A DNA stretch of 64,000 bases from Acarospora socialis (taxonomy: Eukaryota > Ascomycota > Lecanoromycetes > Acarosporales > Acarosporaceae): the NCBI GenBank assembly GCA_025617375.2, contig JAMYGW020000003.1, positions 1,364,001 to 1,428,000 of the forward strand. Direction: 5' to 3'. The position numbers were made by a program, and so were the translations under genes. Below the pieces are notes generated by a model that saw only the letters and a program-made list of their open reading frames with translations, was not told where the DNA came from and did no database searches. Positions 46,354-58,643 of the stretch are shown here, in pieces. The first letter of the stretch is position 1, and the number at the start of each line of letters is the position of its first letter.

Positions 46354-47732
46354 GGATGTGATGGAGATGGGGAGCATTTGGGATAGCATACGTCAGACCG
46401 TACCGGATTTCTTGCACTTTGGAGCCGCAACGTTGTAGCGAGTCGTAGCCGTAACCCGGTTTGCTCAAATGCCAATCAGTGAACTTTCTGAATAATAACG
46501 GTCAAGTTATGGTGCTAAGGATAGAAATGCACATATCCGGCCATTTCACACCGGCATATCCGTACTACTGCACTTCTACCAGCATCGCGAGTATCTCATG
46601 AGCCGAAGGAAGACAATGGAAGTCCTTTCGTGCAAGTGGCTTTGAGAGGCCAGGCCGTCGGCCAAGCCCTTAGCCACAGGAGGCGAATGTTATATTTATA
46701 GATCACAAACTGCCACTCCACGTGAGATGACGGACTCTGACCATCCTTCAATTGGCATGCTCTCCTTGTAAGTTACACCATCGGACGCTGCATGCAGAAA
46801 TCAGAATTGCATACTCGTACATGGGCGTCGGATGCAACTGTTTCCTACATGTATGGTTATGGCCACCAAAACACGATCCTGAAATGGCAATATACCCGAG
46901 AATGCAAGCGACACTGGGATAAAGTGAACATAGTACCGCACCTGCGTGTGTTCTGATCGAGAGGTCACCGACTGACTTACCTGAACCAGCTTTGCACGTA
47001 CCTAATATGTAAGTTAGCAGTAAGCTGTATTGAGTATTGGCCAACCGGCAAGAGCTTAGTTGTAGAGAGCAGTTGGAGCTTTTCGATGCGCTTTTGAAGG
47101 GTCAGTTTCAGAAATGGCCTGAATACCTACTTGATGCATGAAAGTGTAAGCGATTGGTCGACGGGGATGACATTTCATCCGGTTTCGCCACGAGAGTTGA
47201 GCCTTCTAATTCGCTGATACCTAGGTAGCCTGCAGAAGGTAACTTACACAGTATTAGCGTTTTTCTTGATCTTTTCCCCATCCAATCTCCCTACCTTACC
47301 TAGTAAGTTACCTAGTACCTTATCACTATCGCTAAAACTGCAGTTGATCCCTCACCTGTTTCGTCATAACTTTAAACTCAGGTCAATTACTGCCCGGCTC
47401 TGGAGGGAGTGCCGAATTACTCCCTCGACCACCTCACACTTCGTCTATCCTTACACGAACCTGAACCCATCTCACGGAACGCCTCTCCATTGATCGATTG
47501 TAGCATCGCTCCTCTCGCCGCACAACCATCTGAGCATTCTCTTCATAACATTTAGTCTTTCCCATTTAATGCTAACTTTTCCGATCGTCACCCCTGTCCT
47601 GATGTCGATTTAGCGCGCAAATCTTCCAACGCCGGCGGTGGTTGTTGACCGAATGATCTAATCGTCTTTGCACGAAACTCGAACGCAACTGCTAACATCG
47701 ACTTCGACTTTTACTCGAGCCAGTAGAGTGCG
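46354..47732. other. Spacer including the kelch gene promoter, no gene supported
   Basis: Pyrimidine-rich stretches near 47270-47720 suit a fungal promoter and 5' leader. A direct repeat TTACCTAGTA occurs twice near 47295-47320. No coding signal is visible. Confidence 0.4.
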
Positions 47733-50258
47733 ATGAATCCATCATCATTCACCGGTTCAGCTTCGACCGCTTCTCGTCCAAAGCGCCGGTGGACGTCCAA
47801 GTTTAAAGAGATCGGTCTTGATGACGGATATGAAGATCTAGCTCCCGGACCGTCACAGGATGCACCGTTCCAAGGAAGAGGAGGCCTGCAGAATGCTGAG
47901 GTGCTTCGTGCGGACGTTGAATCAGATACCGATGACTCCGAAATCGGTACCCCGCGCATTGAAAAGTCAGACCCATTCACACGGACCAGTCTTCCATCCA
48001 TGACTCGACTTCACCTCTTGGCCCTTATACTGGTCATTACCATACCTCTGCTGCACAATATTCCGTTTACTGGAAGGTCTGGACACGGTATCATAGGGGT
48101 CGAAGGTCGTGCCATCGAGAGGTCGGCGGTACAAGAAAGGGCTGCCATTGACGGAGAGTTGGTGAGCAGGGACAACAACCCTACGGATGTGTGCACACGA
48201 TGGAGTCACCAAAGTATACTGTCATCTTGCTGCTTTGCTTGAGACGCGTACTGATATCTCTTAGGCGCCGTCGTCAATGGGACAGTTTACATTTACGGAG
48301 GTCGGGCATCAACAAACCCGGGACAAGTAAACGATACTTGGAGTATGTGCGATTGTTCTAAGTCTTAACATTATACTGACGACACATAGACAACAACTTC
48401 CTCACTCTCGACCTTACCAAAACTTGGCAGATATCCTCACCTACTTTCAAAGGCCTTCCGCAACCGTCCGGTCCTCCAGCTGTGGCGAACGGGTATCTAT
48501 GGAATTCTCATGATTCGTTGTTCTTGTATGGTGGAGAATTCTCGGACAAGCCTACCACGACCCCTGTCCCTTATGCTTTATGGGAATACAATATCCCCTC
48601 ATCGAATTGGATCAGACATGACAATCCTACCACCTCTCCGGGAAACAATAGCGACGGCGGCAATCGCCCCGTGCAGGAGGCAGCCGAAGGCGCTGGCATC
48701 AGTGTGCCGGAACTAGGTCGTGGATGGTACTTTGGCGGACATTTAGATCCGTATACTACGGCTGGTTGGCCGCAATGGGTTCCCAGGGTATATATAAAGT
48801 CACTGATCGAGTTCACATTCCCCGGGTCTCCCAATGATGGAATCCAGAGCCTGAGTGGAGGCAAGACTGCCGGGCCTGACGGAGCATGGCGTAACGTCAC
48901 GCAAGGCGGCTTGCAAGAAGAAGCTGGTTTTACCGAACGAGCCGATGGTGTGCTGGTCTACATTCCTGGATATGGCAAAGAGGGGATCATCTTGGGTTTA
49001 GCGGGTGGGACCAACACGACCTTTGTAAGTCCAAGATGGTCAGGCGGTATCTCACGGCTTGCTGATCAACCTAGACACAAATGAACATCATCGATGTTTA
49101 TGACGTTGCCAATTCGACGTGGTACAAACAATCCACGAGCGGGACAACTCCAGGCATCCGCGTAAATCCGTGCGCTGTGGCGGCCTCTGCGGCAGAGTGA
49201 GTATCTCAGTCATAGGTTTGAGAAGTCAACTTGTTAATTCTTCGTATAGTGGCTCGAGTACCAATGTTTACCTCTTTGGCGGACAGAATCTCATCCCTGC
49301 CGGCAGCCAGGAACAATACGACGATATGTGGATTCTCACAATACCGAGCTTTACATGGATCAAAGTCGATACCAAGGATCAATCTGTGCCTCCGGGCCGT
49401 TCTGGGCATACCTGCCACATCTGGGATGGCCAGATGATCGTTGTAGGAGGTTACGTTGGTCCGAATATCAGTTGTGACAGTCCTGGCGTCTACGTCTTCG
49501 ATACGTCTGGACTTAAGTGGCAGAATCAGTTTAAAGCCTTGGCTGGTGGAAACACACAGAATCAACAGGACTCTCAGTCGAAGAACCCCATTGGTCTCAG
49601 CGGGAGCTACGGTTATCAGGTTCCGGCAGTTGTACAGTCTGTCATTGGAGGTCGCGCTAACGGCGGTGCTACCGTCACTGCCCCCGCCCAGGCAGCCACG
49701 CAGGGTCCCTTGGCCACGGGTAAACCTATCATCTACACCGTTACAGCATCCAATGGTGCCGTCGTCACCGAGACCGCCTCATCATCCACCAACGGTGGTG
49801 GTTCTTCTGATGGCAGTGGCGGCAGTGGAGGCCCAAACATTGCGGCCATCGTGGCCGGCGTGGTCGCTGGGTGCTTTGCCATGCTTGCAGGCTACCTCGG
49901 TTTCTGCGCCTGGGTATACCGCCGCCAGCTTGCGCTATACAAGCAGCATGTTGCCATGTCTCAACGCGCGGCAGCCGGTGGGCCAATCGAAAAGACGGGC
50001 TTCATGTTGCCCCGAGCTTCCGGAGGCTCTTCGGATCGTCCTACGAAGTTCTCCACGGACCAATCCAGCGGCCCGACCGCGAGTGCTGCAGGTGCTAGCA
50101 GCGGCAGTGGATATACGAGTATACCTGTCCAGCCGCCCATGGGAGGCAACAGTACGGCGAACTCCAGCACAGATGATCTGATGGCCGGCCAGGAGCCCAG
50201 CTTCCTGGGCGTGATGCTGAACCCACGGCGGAGTCTGAGGGTCATCAACAGGGACTAG
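47733..50258 (+). CDS. Kelch-repeat membrane protein
   Basis: Five exons: 47733-48213, 48265-48342, 48390-49024, 49075-49196 and 49250-50258, giving 774 aa. An N-terminal cytosolic segment of about 90 residues precedes a hydrophobic anchor (LHLLALILVITIPLL). Next comes a beta-propeller of kelch repeats, recognisable by the double-glycine blades YIYGG, SLFLYGGEF, NVYLFGGQN and QMIVVGGYVG with following W/Y strands. A G/S/T-rich stalk then leads into a second membrane helix (near residue 636: NIAAIVAGVVAGCFAMLAG), followed by a basic RR stop-transfer and a low-complexity Ser/Gly tail. The layout predicts an exposed propeller tethered between two membrane helices. Fungal proteins of this kind are uncharacterised or described as cell-wall or polarity related. 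Confidence 0.9.
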
Positions 50259-51457
50259 GGTTTTAATGACTGTTAATGACTTCTAAGGATCCATTTAACG
50301 CGGGCGAAAAGCAAATATCTTCTGACTGATTGGCGCCGATGTACATCTTCGAGATCTGGATAGGGCCCATACATACACGGAGGCTCCTCTTACTTAATTT
50401 TAGAACAGTCATCGACTCGTCGTCTGGGGTGTTTATAGTTGGGCAATTTCAAAGGGAAAGAAACAAGCTAGGAAGAGCAGTAGGTAGCGTAACGGCGAAC
50501 GTTTTGTGCCCTTCTGAGGGCTCTGTAAGGAGTTAGGCGGTTGCTATGAATATATATTTGACACCTCTGAGAAGTTACTTCAACAAGTCCAAATTGAGTC
50601 TTGGTAAAAGTCCGGAAGTGCCATCAGAGGCGCGCTGTGCCCTGAACTTCTGCCGTTTTAGTAGACAAGGTTTGAGGAAGGGCTGAAGATTTCGTGGCAC
50701 CGCAAAATCTATGTCTTACAGACCAAGTTCACCAAAGCCTTTTGTTAGCCTAGAAGTCACTGAAGTTGTGGTAGGCTATTGGTTGGTAGACTGATTTGCG
50801 GTGTCACGAAATCTTCAGCCCTTCCTCGGTGTATCTATTGCTTTAGATCTTTCTTCTAGGTGCGGCGCTTTACCTACTCACCTTACCTAAGGCTCGAGGC
50901 GACCTCGGTTTTATTGAGATGCCAAGCAATATGGCTCGGCTAAGCGGCAACGTTCTCCCGAACAAGATGCGGAACGAAATCTTGGTGCGGAAATCGAGAA
51001 AATCTCCCTACTTCATGCTGCCCCACTCAGATATATCTGGGTGGCAGCTACCGCGGACCCAGTCGTGGGGAGATTTTATGATGTGTTTACTAAACCTTCG
51101 GCGCTATCGGTGCAGACCTCGGGGTTTTGGTCATGGATCTCGGGTCATCGTGCATATCATCTACTGCTGGTTCCCATTTGCGTGGGCTTGTTCTGTTCCC
51201 TGCTTCTATGTCACATCATTCTCTTCAGGCGTGGGATATGCATTTGTGAAAGCGTGTAATGAGTCGACGGAGGACTTCTATCACCCTTCCAGCCTACTTC
51301 TACTGAAAAATTGGAATTGTGGTTATTGTTGGCCAATGATCCTCAAGGAATGGACGATTCTCCATCTTTCAAACTGCTTTTTGGAACGGTTTTAGGGTAG
51401 AGAGAGAATCAAATCTACTGCTCGTTCTCAAGCTTGCCACTGAACACCGCGCTCAAG
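50259..51457. other. Spacer between the kelch gene and the MFS transporter, containing a MITE
   Basis: Apart from the element at 50674-50827 nothing is supported. A plus-strand ATG frame at 50919-51395 has no family resemblance. Confidence 0.4.
50674..50827. mobile_element. 154-bp MITE-like element with 33-bp terminal inverted repeats
   Basis: The left arm 50674-50706 begins GAGGAAGGGCTGAAGATTTC; the right arm 50795-50827 is its inverse complement with one mismatch in 33 positions. The 88-bp interior has no coding capacity. Size, long near-perfect TIRs and position in a spacer fit a non-autonomous DNA transposon. I found no clean target-site duplication at its edges and no second copy in the window, so the superfamily is unknown. 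The alternative is a long hairpin used as a transcription unit or regulator. Confidence 0.7.
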
Positions 51458-53287
51458 ATGTCTTTTCCTCATACAGAAAAGGCTCCACGCCACTCCACCG
51501 CCTCCTCTACCGCCGAGGACTCAATTGCAGAGACAGTCTCAGTCCATGACCACTTCGATGAACCTGAGAAAGCACTCACGCCGCAGATCTCTCGAGTCGC
51601 CAGCGAACCCAGCAGACCTCCTCTCTCACGGAAAGCGACGTCAATCGGTACAACAGCCACCACAGATCCTGCATTCGAGATAGATTGGGAGGACGAAGAT
51701 GATACCGAGAATCCGAGGAATTGGCCGTTATGGTACAAGGGCGTGACTATCGGGTTTATATCTTGGTCGACATGGGTTGTGTATGTCTTCTCGGGCCCTC
51801 CATGTTAGCTTGAGTGACCCTGTTCTGATTAATACGTCACACCCACAGAGTCCTTTACTCGACATCATACACCTCCGGCCTTGCCAACATGATGGTCGAT
51901 TTCAACGTGACCTCCGAACCACTCGTTGCGCTTGGGATAACCACCTACCTCCTTGGTCTGGCCGTTGGCTCCGTAATCCTGGCACCTGTCTCCGAAATCT
52001 ACGGCCGCCGACCCGTCTATATCGTCAGCATGGGACTCTTCATGGTTCTGATTATTCCAACCGGCCTCGGAAACTCCCTCGCAGAAGTCCTGGTGGTACG
52101 CTTCTTTGGCGCCGTGGCTGGCAGCGCCATGATCGCCAACGCCCCCGGCACGATTTCGGATATCGTCTATGACGAGTACCGAGCTTTGGCTTTTAGTATC
52201 TGGAGCATTGGGCCGCTCAACGGTCCTGTGTTCGGCCCGGTCATCGGTGGATTCGTGACCCAGTATATGGGTTGGCGGTGGACGAACTGGCTTGTGATGA
52301 TACTGTCGGGCGTGGCTTGGGCTTTTGTATGCATCTTGAAAGAAACGTACAGCCCGGCATTATTGCAGAAGAAGGCGAGGAAGCGAAGGAAAGAGACGGG
52401 TGACGGGAGGTGGTGGAGTCGGTACGATCAGAAGATCGACTTTTGGGAGAGACTGAGGGTCAATCTAAGTCGACCGTTCGTCATGACTTTCACTGAGCCT
52501 ATCTGGTAAACCATCCCTTCCCTCACCTTTCCTTCCATTGCACCAAACTAACCCGCCACACAGCATCTTCTGGGACGTCTACATCGCCATCATCTACGGC
52601 ATCCTCTACCTCTGCTTCGTCGCCTACCCCATCGTCTTCACCCAGATCCGCGGCTGGGCGCCCGGCATCTCGGGCCTGGCCTTCGTCGGCATCGGCGTCG
52701 GCTCCTTCGCCGTCATCGCCGCCGAGCCCCTCATCCGGCGCATGATCAACGCCCACAAACCCGACCCGGAAACCGGCAAGGTCCCGCCCGAAGCCATGGT
52801 CAGCGTCGTCTGCATCGCCGCCGTGCTCGCGCCCATCGGCGAGCTCTGGTTCGCCTGGACGTGCGTGCCCGTCACCAGGCACTGGATCTGGCCTATCCTG
52901 GCCGGCGTCCCCTTCGGCGCGGGAAACACGACCGTCTTCATCTACGCCAACAATTACCTCACCCACAGCTACGGCATCTACGCCGCCAGCGCCATGGCGG
53001 GGAACTCGGTCGTGCGCTCCCTCATCGGGGGCACGTTGCCGCTTGCGGGGCCAGCCATGTATTCGAAACTCGGACCGCATTGGGCCGGCACGTTGTTGGG
53101 CTTGGTGCAGGTCGCTATCATTCCGATCCCGGTCGTGTTTTATAAGTATGGGGCGGGCATTCGGAGGAGGAGTGCGTTGATTAGTAGTATGCAGGCTGAC
53201 AAGGCCCGCTTGGAGGGGAAGAGGGAGAGGGCCGCGTCGAAGGCGGAGAACGGGGTTGCGGTGGAGAAAGCGGATGTCGAAGCCTGA
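51458..53287 (+). CDS. MFS drug:H+ antiporter, DHA1 (12-TM) type
   Basis: Plasma-membrane exporter of the major facilitator superfamily, close to fungal multidrug and polyamine transporters. Three exons: 51458-51780, 51849-52505 and 52564-53287, giving 567 aa. A Ser/Thr-rich cytosolic N-terminus ends in DPENPRNW-like DTENPRNWPLWYKG, which precedes TM1 in this family. TM1 follows, then the motif-A-like loop between TM2 and TM3 reads APVSEIYGRRPVYI. Motif C appears as SIGPLNGPVFGPVIGGFV in TM5. A long central cytosolic loop separates the two six-helix halves. The third exon is markedly C/G-rich compared with exon 1. The C-terminal tail is charged and Lys/Arg-rich. The ATG at 51458 was chosen because earlier in-frame starts are not ATG. 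The substrate is unknown. Confidence 0.92.
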
Positions 53288-54472
53288 ATTCCATATATTC
53301 TTAGACCCACGGATGGCGCTTTGAACCTTTGGATGACGCATTGAGGGTGGCATTTAGCGGGGCGTTTTCGGGTGTGGTGTTCCACAGGAGGGGTTGCGCG
53401 GGTTGGGTTTAAAGGCTCCTGCCGGTTTGTGATGAGTTTAGGGCTCTATTGAAGGGTGAGAACGGGAATGGGCAGAGAGGGGAAAGGCTACGAAGTATAT
53501 ACACTTATATTTAGGACTACCCAAGAAAGAAGTCTCATTCCGTTTTTCTGCTCCAGAGGTGAGCGAGTGCTACCTTTTCCCCAGCCGAGCTTGACCAACC
53601 CTAAGCACCGGCCGAGCCTCCCTGAGTAGCCCCTGGGCGCTTCCTAAGGTAGTTGGGGCCCATGCAGGGTGCAGCATCAGGGAACCTGAACCAGCTGCCT
53701 TGTCACGCCTCGCCCAAGTCTCGCCAGTATCTAGGCGATGCCCACCTGAGACAAGAGAATTGGGGGCCGTTTGTGTGCCAATCAATCAAGTCTGTTCTCG
53801 AACTACCTAAGATACAGACCGCATTGCACAGCATATGGCGAAGCTTCCATGCCAGTCAGCTGCTGTGCCAATCCCTGTGCAAGCTATACAGTGAAGTGTT
53901 CATTTCGAGGAAGGTTGGGTATTTGCTGCCTTATGAGTAACGTCATGGATCCAGACTCTAGATACCCTGCTTACACCACCTTGATGACGTGCATGAGCGA
54001 TGCAGTAGCACGGACGAAGCTGAAGGCAAGTCGTCACAATGGAGGGCCTCCGTACTACTACACCTTACTGTACAGCCTTGAAATTGTGCGAGGGTGATGC
54101 CTCTGAAGCGGAGTGTTTGGATGGGTTGTAGTGTATTGATTTAATTTTTAACTATACCGTAAATAGCATGTAGCTCTTGCGAATGCTGCCGTAAGTTGGT
54201 GTAGTGATCATGCATTCTCCTAGCGACCAGGTCTGACTGTATCAGATTTGATGAGTGTGGATGGGTGGTATTGGCTCAGACATCTACCTGCTTTCGTCAG
54301 TGTGATCAACTGTTGATGATCATCTTCAGCCCCACGCGGCATGGTTAGATGTTATTACACATGTTCTGTGATACTGAGTGTTTCAAATATGCTCATTTTA
54401 AATCTGACATTCATATATAAGGTGCATCAAGACGTTCTTATGGTCTTCGCACTTCGTCTGTTTTGATCAATA
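53288..54472. other. Intergenic stretch, no gene supported
   Basis: Short frames only. It carries two palindromic motifs of the CCTAAGGTAG type (53643-53652 and 53804-53811) and the TATA box of the next gene. Confidence 0.4.
54414..54420 (+). promoter_or_regulatory. TATA box TATATAA of the rhodopsin-like gene
   Basis: A TATA element 53 nt upstream of the start codon at 54473. The short distance implies a short 5' UTR. Confidence 0.45.
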
Positions 54473-55735
54473 ATGGCGCAGTCTGCTACCCCAGACAGAG
54501 GCCCGGAAATAGTCGCTGTATCCGGTACCTTGCTGGCCCTGACCACGGTGGCGGTAGCTCTCCGCGTCTGGGGTAGATATGTCGGAAACAAGGCTGGTTT
54601 ATGGTGGGATGACTGGCTCTCGCTGGCCGCTCTTGTAGGTTGGATCCTGTTGCAGCTGACTACAACACAGTACTGATTCTTCTTTTTGTATCGCAGCCTT
54701 TTAACTGGGCAATCTGTGCACTGAGTATGTACTGGGTGTCTATTGGACTTGGGAAACACATTGAACAAGTTCATACACCTCAAACAAAGTTGGCTGTCGT
54801 TCTCTTCGCTATGGAGCTTTTGTATAACACTGGCCTCACTCTGATTAAGATGTCTGTGTTACTATTCTATGTTCGTGTGTTCAAGATTCAAGTCTATCGA
54901 ATCATCTTCTGGATCACAGGAATCATCATTGTTGGCTGGTGTATTGGTTTAGATTTGCTCCCAATGTTAGCATGCAAGCCCATTCAAAAGTTTTGGAACC
55001 CAGCTGTTCCAGGTCATTGCAGCAATGAACAAAAATATCTTGTTGGGACAAAAATACCAAACGTCCTGACAGACTTGGTTTTACTGGTCCTGCCAATGGC
55101 TATGGTGTGGCGTCTGCAGCTCAGGACTTCACGCAAAGTTGGATTGGTTGGAGTGTTTGCAGCTGGATACTGGTAAGTCTTAGAGCAAAAGATTATGAAT
55201 CCAATCTATGCTGAACTAGAAATAGTGTCCTCGTTCTGTCAGTGCTACGCTTAGTGTTCATTGCTCAACTGGATGATACGCTGGAAAAGGATACAACATG
55301 TATGTTTTTTTGATAAACAACGCCATCAGCTCTATTTTGTGTCTGACAAGATATATAGGGAACGGAGTAACATCAGTGATCTTATGCATATGTGAAGTCT
55401 CAATCGCTCTAATCAGCGGCTGTCTTCCTAGCATCTTCAACCTTGCCAAACATGCCGCCGGAAGGCAGATCTCATCTCTGTTCAGCAGATTAACTGGTTC
55501 AAACCCCTTAGGTGGCACTGCCAAAGCCAATCCGGGAGACTCCAATGACAGAGTCTTTGACAACAAGGGCGGAGCGGATCATTACACAACGGCATACCCT
55601 CTTGTGCATGACCGCAACCACCGAATCGAGGACCCGGAGATGGGCACACAATTGCAGCAGATCCTTGTCCGTAGCGACATACACATTGGGGTTGTTGTTC
55701 ACAGCAGCCATAAGCCCACGGACAGAATGAGCTAG
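54473..55735 (+). CDS. Fungal rhodopsin-domain integral membrane protein
   Basis: Seven-helix integral membrane protein of the fungal rhodopsin-like domain, the group often labelled PTH11-related though lacking a CFEM domain here. Four exons: 54473-54634, 54697-55172, 55226-55299 and 55359-55735, giving 362 aa. Family marks in order: ALTTVAVALRVWGRYV in TM1, LWWDDWLSLAAL, ALSMYWVSIGLGKHI, TLIKMSVLLFYVRVF, the ACKPIQKFWNP / GHCSNEQKY extracellular pair of cysteines, TDLVLLVLPMAMVWRLQL and DTTWNGVTSVILCICEVSIAL. A Ser/Gly/Asn-rich cytosolic tail of about 110 aa follows. The codons look more A/T-rich than in the MFS gene upstream. Ligand and role are unknown; relatives include candidate receptors. 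Confidence 0.9.
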
Positions 55736-57174
55736 CTATCAGGGAGGGCGGTGTGTCTACAATTTAAAAAATAGGTTATACAGCAGCTTTGGATCAATGT
55801 CAACAATCTGTGGACGGGTCTAGTTGGGTGAGATGTTGGGTCCTAGTGTTTCACTCGTGGTAGGACTATCCAGGACACTTATCTTGTGGTATCTCTTACG
55901 GGGCTGGGAGTTTAGGATGAAATGAATAGGACAACAAGTAGTAATATGGAACGAAGGAACCTGGGCGCATGGTTGTTCTGATTATTTGGAGCGGAAGAGA
56001 CTCTCTCTGTTGTATAATGGTATACACTCCGTATACAATGGTGTGATGCATGCTAATGCTAATGTGCTACTGTTACTTGTGTCAAGATCCACATCACATG
56101 AGAAAGATAGAGCACATTCGCAAGTAGGTACATTCAGAAGTAGAGGTATGCTGTTTTTCAGAGGTGGTAGCAAGTTAGTAAAATCTTTGAATGTGGGATT
56201 TGGTGTGGTGCCGAACAATTCTGCAAAATAGTCATTCAACTCCGCAAGCGTACTGTAACATGCACGTGATATACTGACTTGTCAGCCGCACTGTACCAAG
56301 GTACGCCCATGGCTCATATCCCTCATCTTCCGCACGCTTTGAACTCCCTATGCCGCTCTGCGTTCTAGAGCAATTTTCCAGCCCGTTCAACGAGCTTGCA
56401 ATACGCCTTCAGCAGCTCTCGACTCGAATGACTAGCCCTTGCGGGTGAGCGCTTTATCGAGGTTCTCGTATAGCCTTAAGGTCAAAGACCAGCCGGCGCC
56501 ATCTCTGCCTCCTCACTCGTATATAACTCCTTTGGGAAACCGCTCTAGATGTTTCATGATTTCAAGCTCTATGGATGCTTGCCGACGTGTTCTCTGAGCG
56601 GTCCAGTAAATGCTGAGACGTCAGTACAAGCGGACTGGAGGTGGGGCACGATGTAGGATGCTCCGCTCTGATCACTCTTCATATGATCCAAACGAAAACA
56701 AGATAACACATATGATGACCTTATCTAACATCCGTCTCGCACTATCCTCTGATATGACTGTCCATGCCTAAAAGAGGAACAGCCTCCCCTAACGGCCGTT
56801 CAGGGTGAGCTTATCATGTGAGTAGCTGTCCCTTCTCATACTCTCTAAGAGGCAATGACATCCATATCACAAGACTTTCTAAATTCGACATTGCAGGTTG
56901 AGCTGAACAACAGTATGCGATCAGGATGGAGCCGCCGAACTCCTTTCAGAGCCCAATGGCAGAGGCTTTCAACCTTGGCACAGCGCATGATGGCACAAGT
57001 CTAAGATAAGTTATCGAACTTTACGGTAGTCTATGTAGGTAATATTTCTGGGGCTGCAGATAAACCTAAGGATAGTACGATTCCGAGAGTTCTCAGTCCG
57101 CAGTCATCTGACCGTGGTCTTACGAAGCTCTTTCAGCTTTCCTTTTTCTTCATAACCAAACTTTAAATAGTCTG
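55736..57174. other. Intergenic stretch left of the PKS relic, no gene supported
   Basis: Small frames at 55982-56239 on both strands are not supported. No PKS domain or element is recognisable beyond the ACP end. Confidence 0.4.
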
Positions 57175-58330
57175 TCAAGGTGCTTTTATCAGCAGATATG
57201 TGTCGCCGTCCTCCCTGACTTCAACCTCGTATTTGCGTCGCAACCCTTTAGATGCAAGTTTCCCCAGCTGCTCGATCGATCTAGAATTCACGATTTCTCA
57301 GCACACTGATTTCGAGTCCGAGATTTTGACGCCACCAATTTCGTATCTCGATAGCTACCAACGAGTCCACACCGAGAGCCGACAGCGACTGCTTCACATC
57401 GACATCATCTTCCGCTTTCTCGGCACACCTCGGGTTTTTCCACGCCTAGCTGTGCCAAATCTATTCCTATGAATGCACCATTGGGCTCGAAGAGATTCAT
57501 ACTCAACATTCCACGCCAATGAGGTCTCGTTGCCCAGTCTCGAGCATCTTACCAAAGTCCGCCACGCATTTCCAACATGCGTGAAGCAACTCACCAGATA
57601 AGAAGTTCAGAACTACATCAACTCCTCTACCATTTGTTTCGCGTATGAGGTCCGGCAGGAAAGAACTGTTCCGGGAATTGAATATGCGGTTACGGGGTAT
57701 TCCGAATGTCTTCATGAGATATTGGACCTTTTCTTCATTGCCTACCGTTGCAAAAATCTAGATCTATTAGCTCAGGGTCGTGCTGTAGTCGACGATCACC
57801 TACTTGAGCGCCTAGCATTTTGCATATCTGGATTGCTGCCAAGCCGATACCACCGCAAGCGGACTGGATCAGAAAAGTCTGTTCATATCTTGATGAGCCG
57901 CAAGATCATAGTTGACTGGGTCGTGGCCTTCTTACCTGGCCTTTTTCTAACCTCCCAATTGTCAACAGAGAGTAAATGACCGTGCTGTATACACACGGCA
58001 TCGTTGCAGCCTCCTCAAAGCTGAGATCGTAGGGCATCTTTACGCATAGCTTTGAGGAAGCAGCGAAGCGAGTCGAGAAGCAACCTTGTGCAAAGATAAC
58101 AACTCGGTCACCTATTTCCAAATCTCTTACCTCGGATCCGATTTGGCGTATAATACCAGAGCCTTCCAAGCCGATTCCTACCTTTGTTCCATCGACAACT
58201 GCCATAGCTATAAGAATATCCTAAGCATCAGTTAGTTAGGATTACCTCTACATGCGTTAGCAACATACTTTGAAGTTCAAACCGACAGCACGAGGCTCAA
58301 CATCAACTTGATCATGGGCCAGGTGAGGTG
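57175..58330 (-). pseudogene. Relic of a highly reducing PKS: enoyl reductase fused to ACP, KR missing
   Basis: Reading the minus strand, conserved HR-PKS enoyl-reductase sequence runs from VDVEPRAVGLNFK through GLEGSGIIRQIGSEVRDLE, TMPCVYSTVIYSLLTIG, SACGGIGLAAIQICKMLGA (NADPH loop) and [17 protein letters not shown]. Three ordinary introns are still spliceable (58268-58221, 57935-57879 and 57803-57758). Near 57510-57520 the frame changes. At about 57415-57435 the ER text (after [12 protein letters not shown]) jumps straight to an ACP, omitting the rest of ER and the whole ketoreductase, normally several hundred residues. The ACP retains the phosphopantetheine serine in [18 protein letters not shown] but has another frame change near 57291-57302. 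No KS, AT or DH is present upstream. Clearly a dead remnant. Confidence 0.85.
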
Positions 58331-58643
58331 CTGCCGTCGAGGGGCACAGTCACATGTCAAGGTTCTCCTGTCTCACAATGCTCCGCTTGCAAAGGATGCG
58401 TTCGTGCTTTTTGTTTCTTCTTAAGGCTTATTCATACGTCTCTATCTGCCGTCTGGAAATAGCCCGAACAATATGATCTATGTATCTGCGACCAGGGAAA
58501 TGCTCGCACATTGCGGGTCGGTTCGTCAAATCAAGCATCCCATCTCCCCTCCCTCACTCAAGGCTCTCTATATTGGCTCCCGAGCCCTGTACACACCACA
58601 ACCCAACCGCTCGCTCCATCTCCCTACTCCCACCCTTCCCAGT

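Noticed and set aside
50919-51395. Plus-strand ATG frame of 158 codons between the MITE and the MFS gene
   Set aside because: Rich in Cys/Trp/Leu with no pattern of a protein family. It ends about 60 bp before the MFS start and more likely overlaps its promoter and leader.
52523-53353. Minus-strand 276-codon frame overlapping the MFS transporter
   Set aside because: Antisense shadow of the GC-rich third exon. Low-complexity Asp/Gly/Ala content and no homology.
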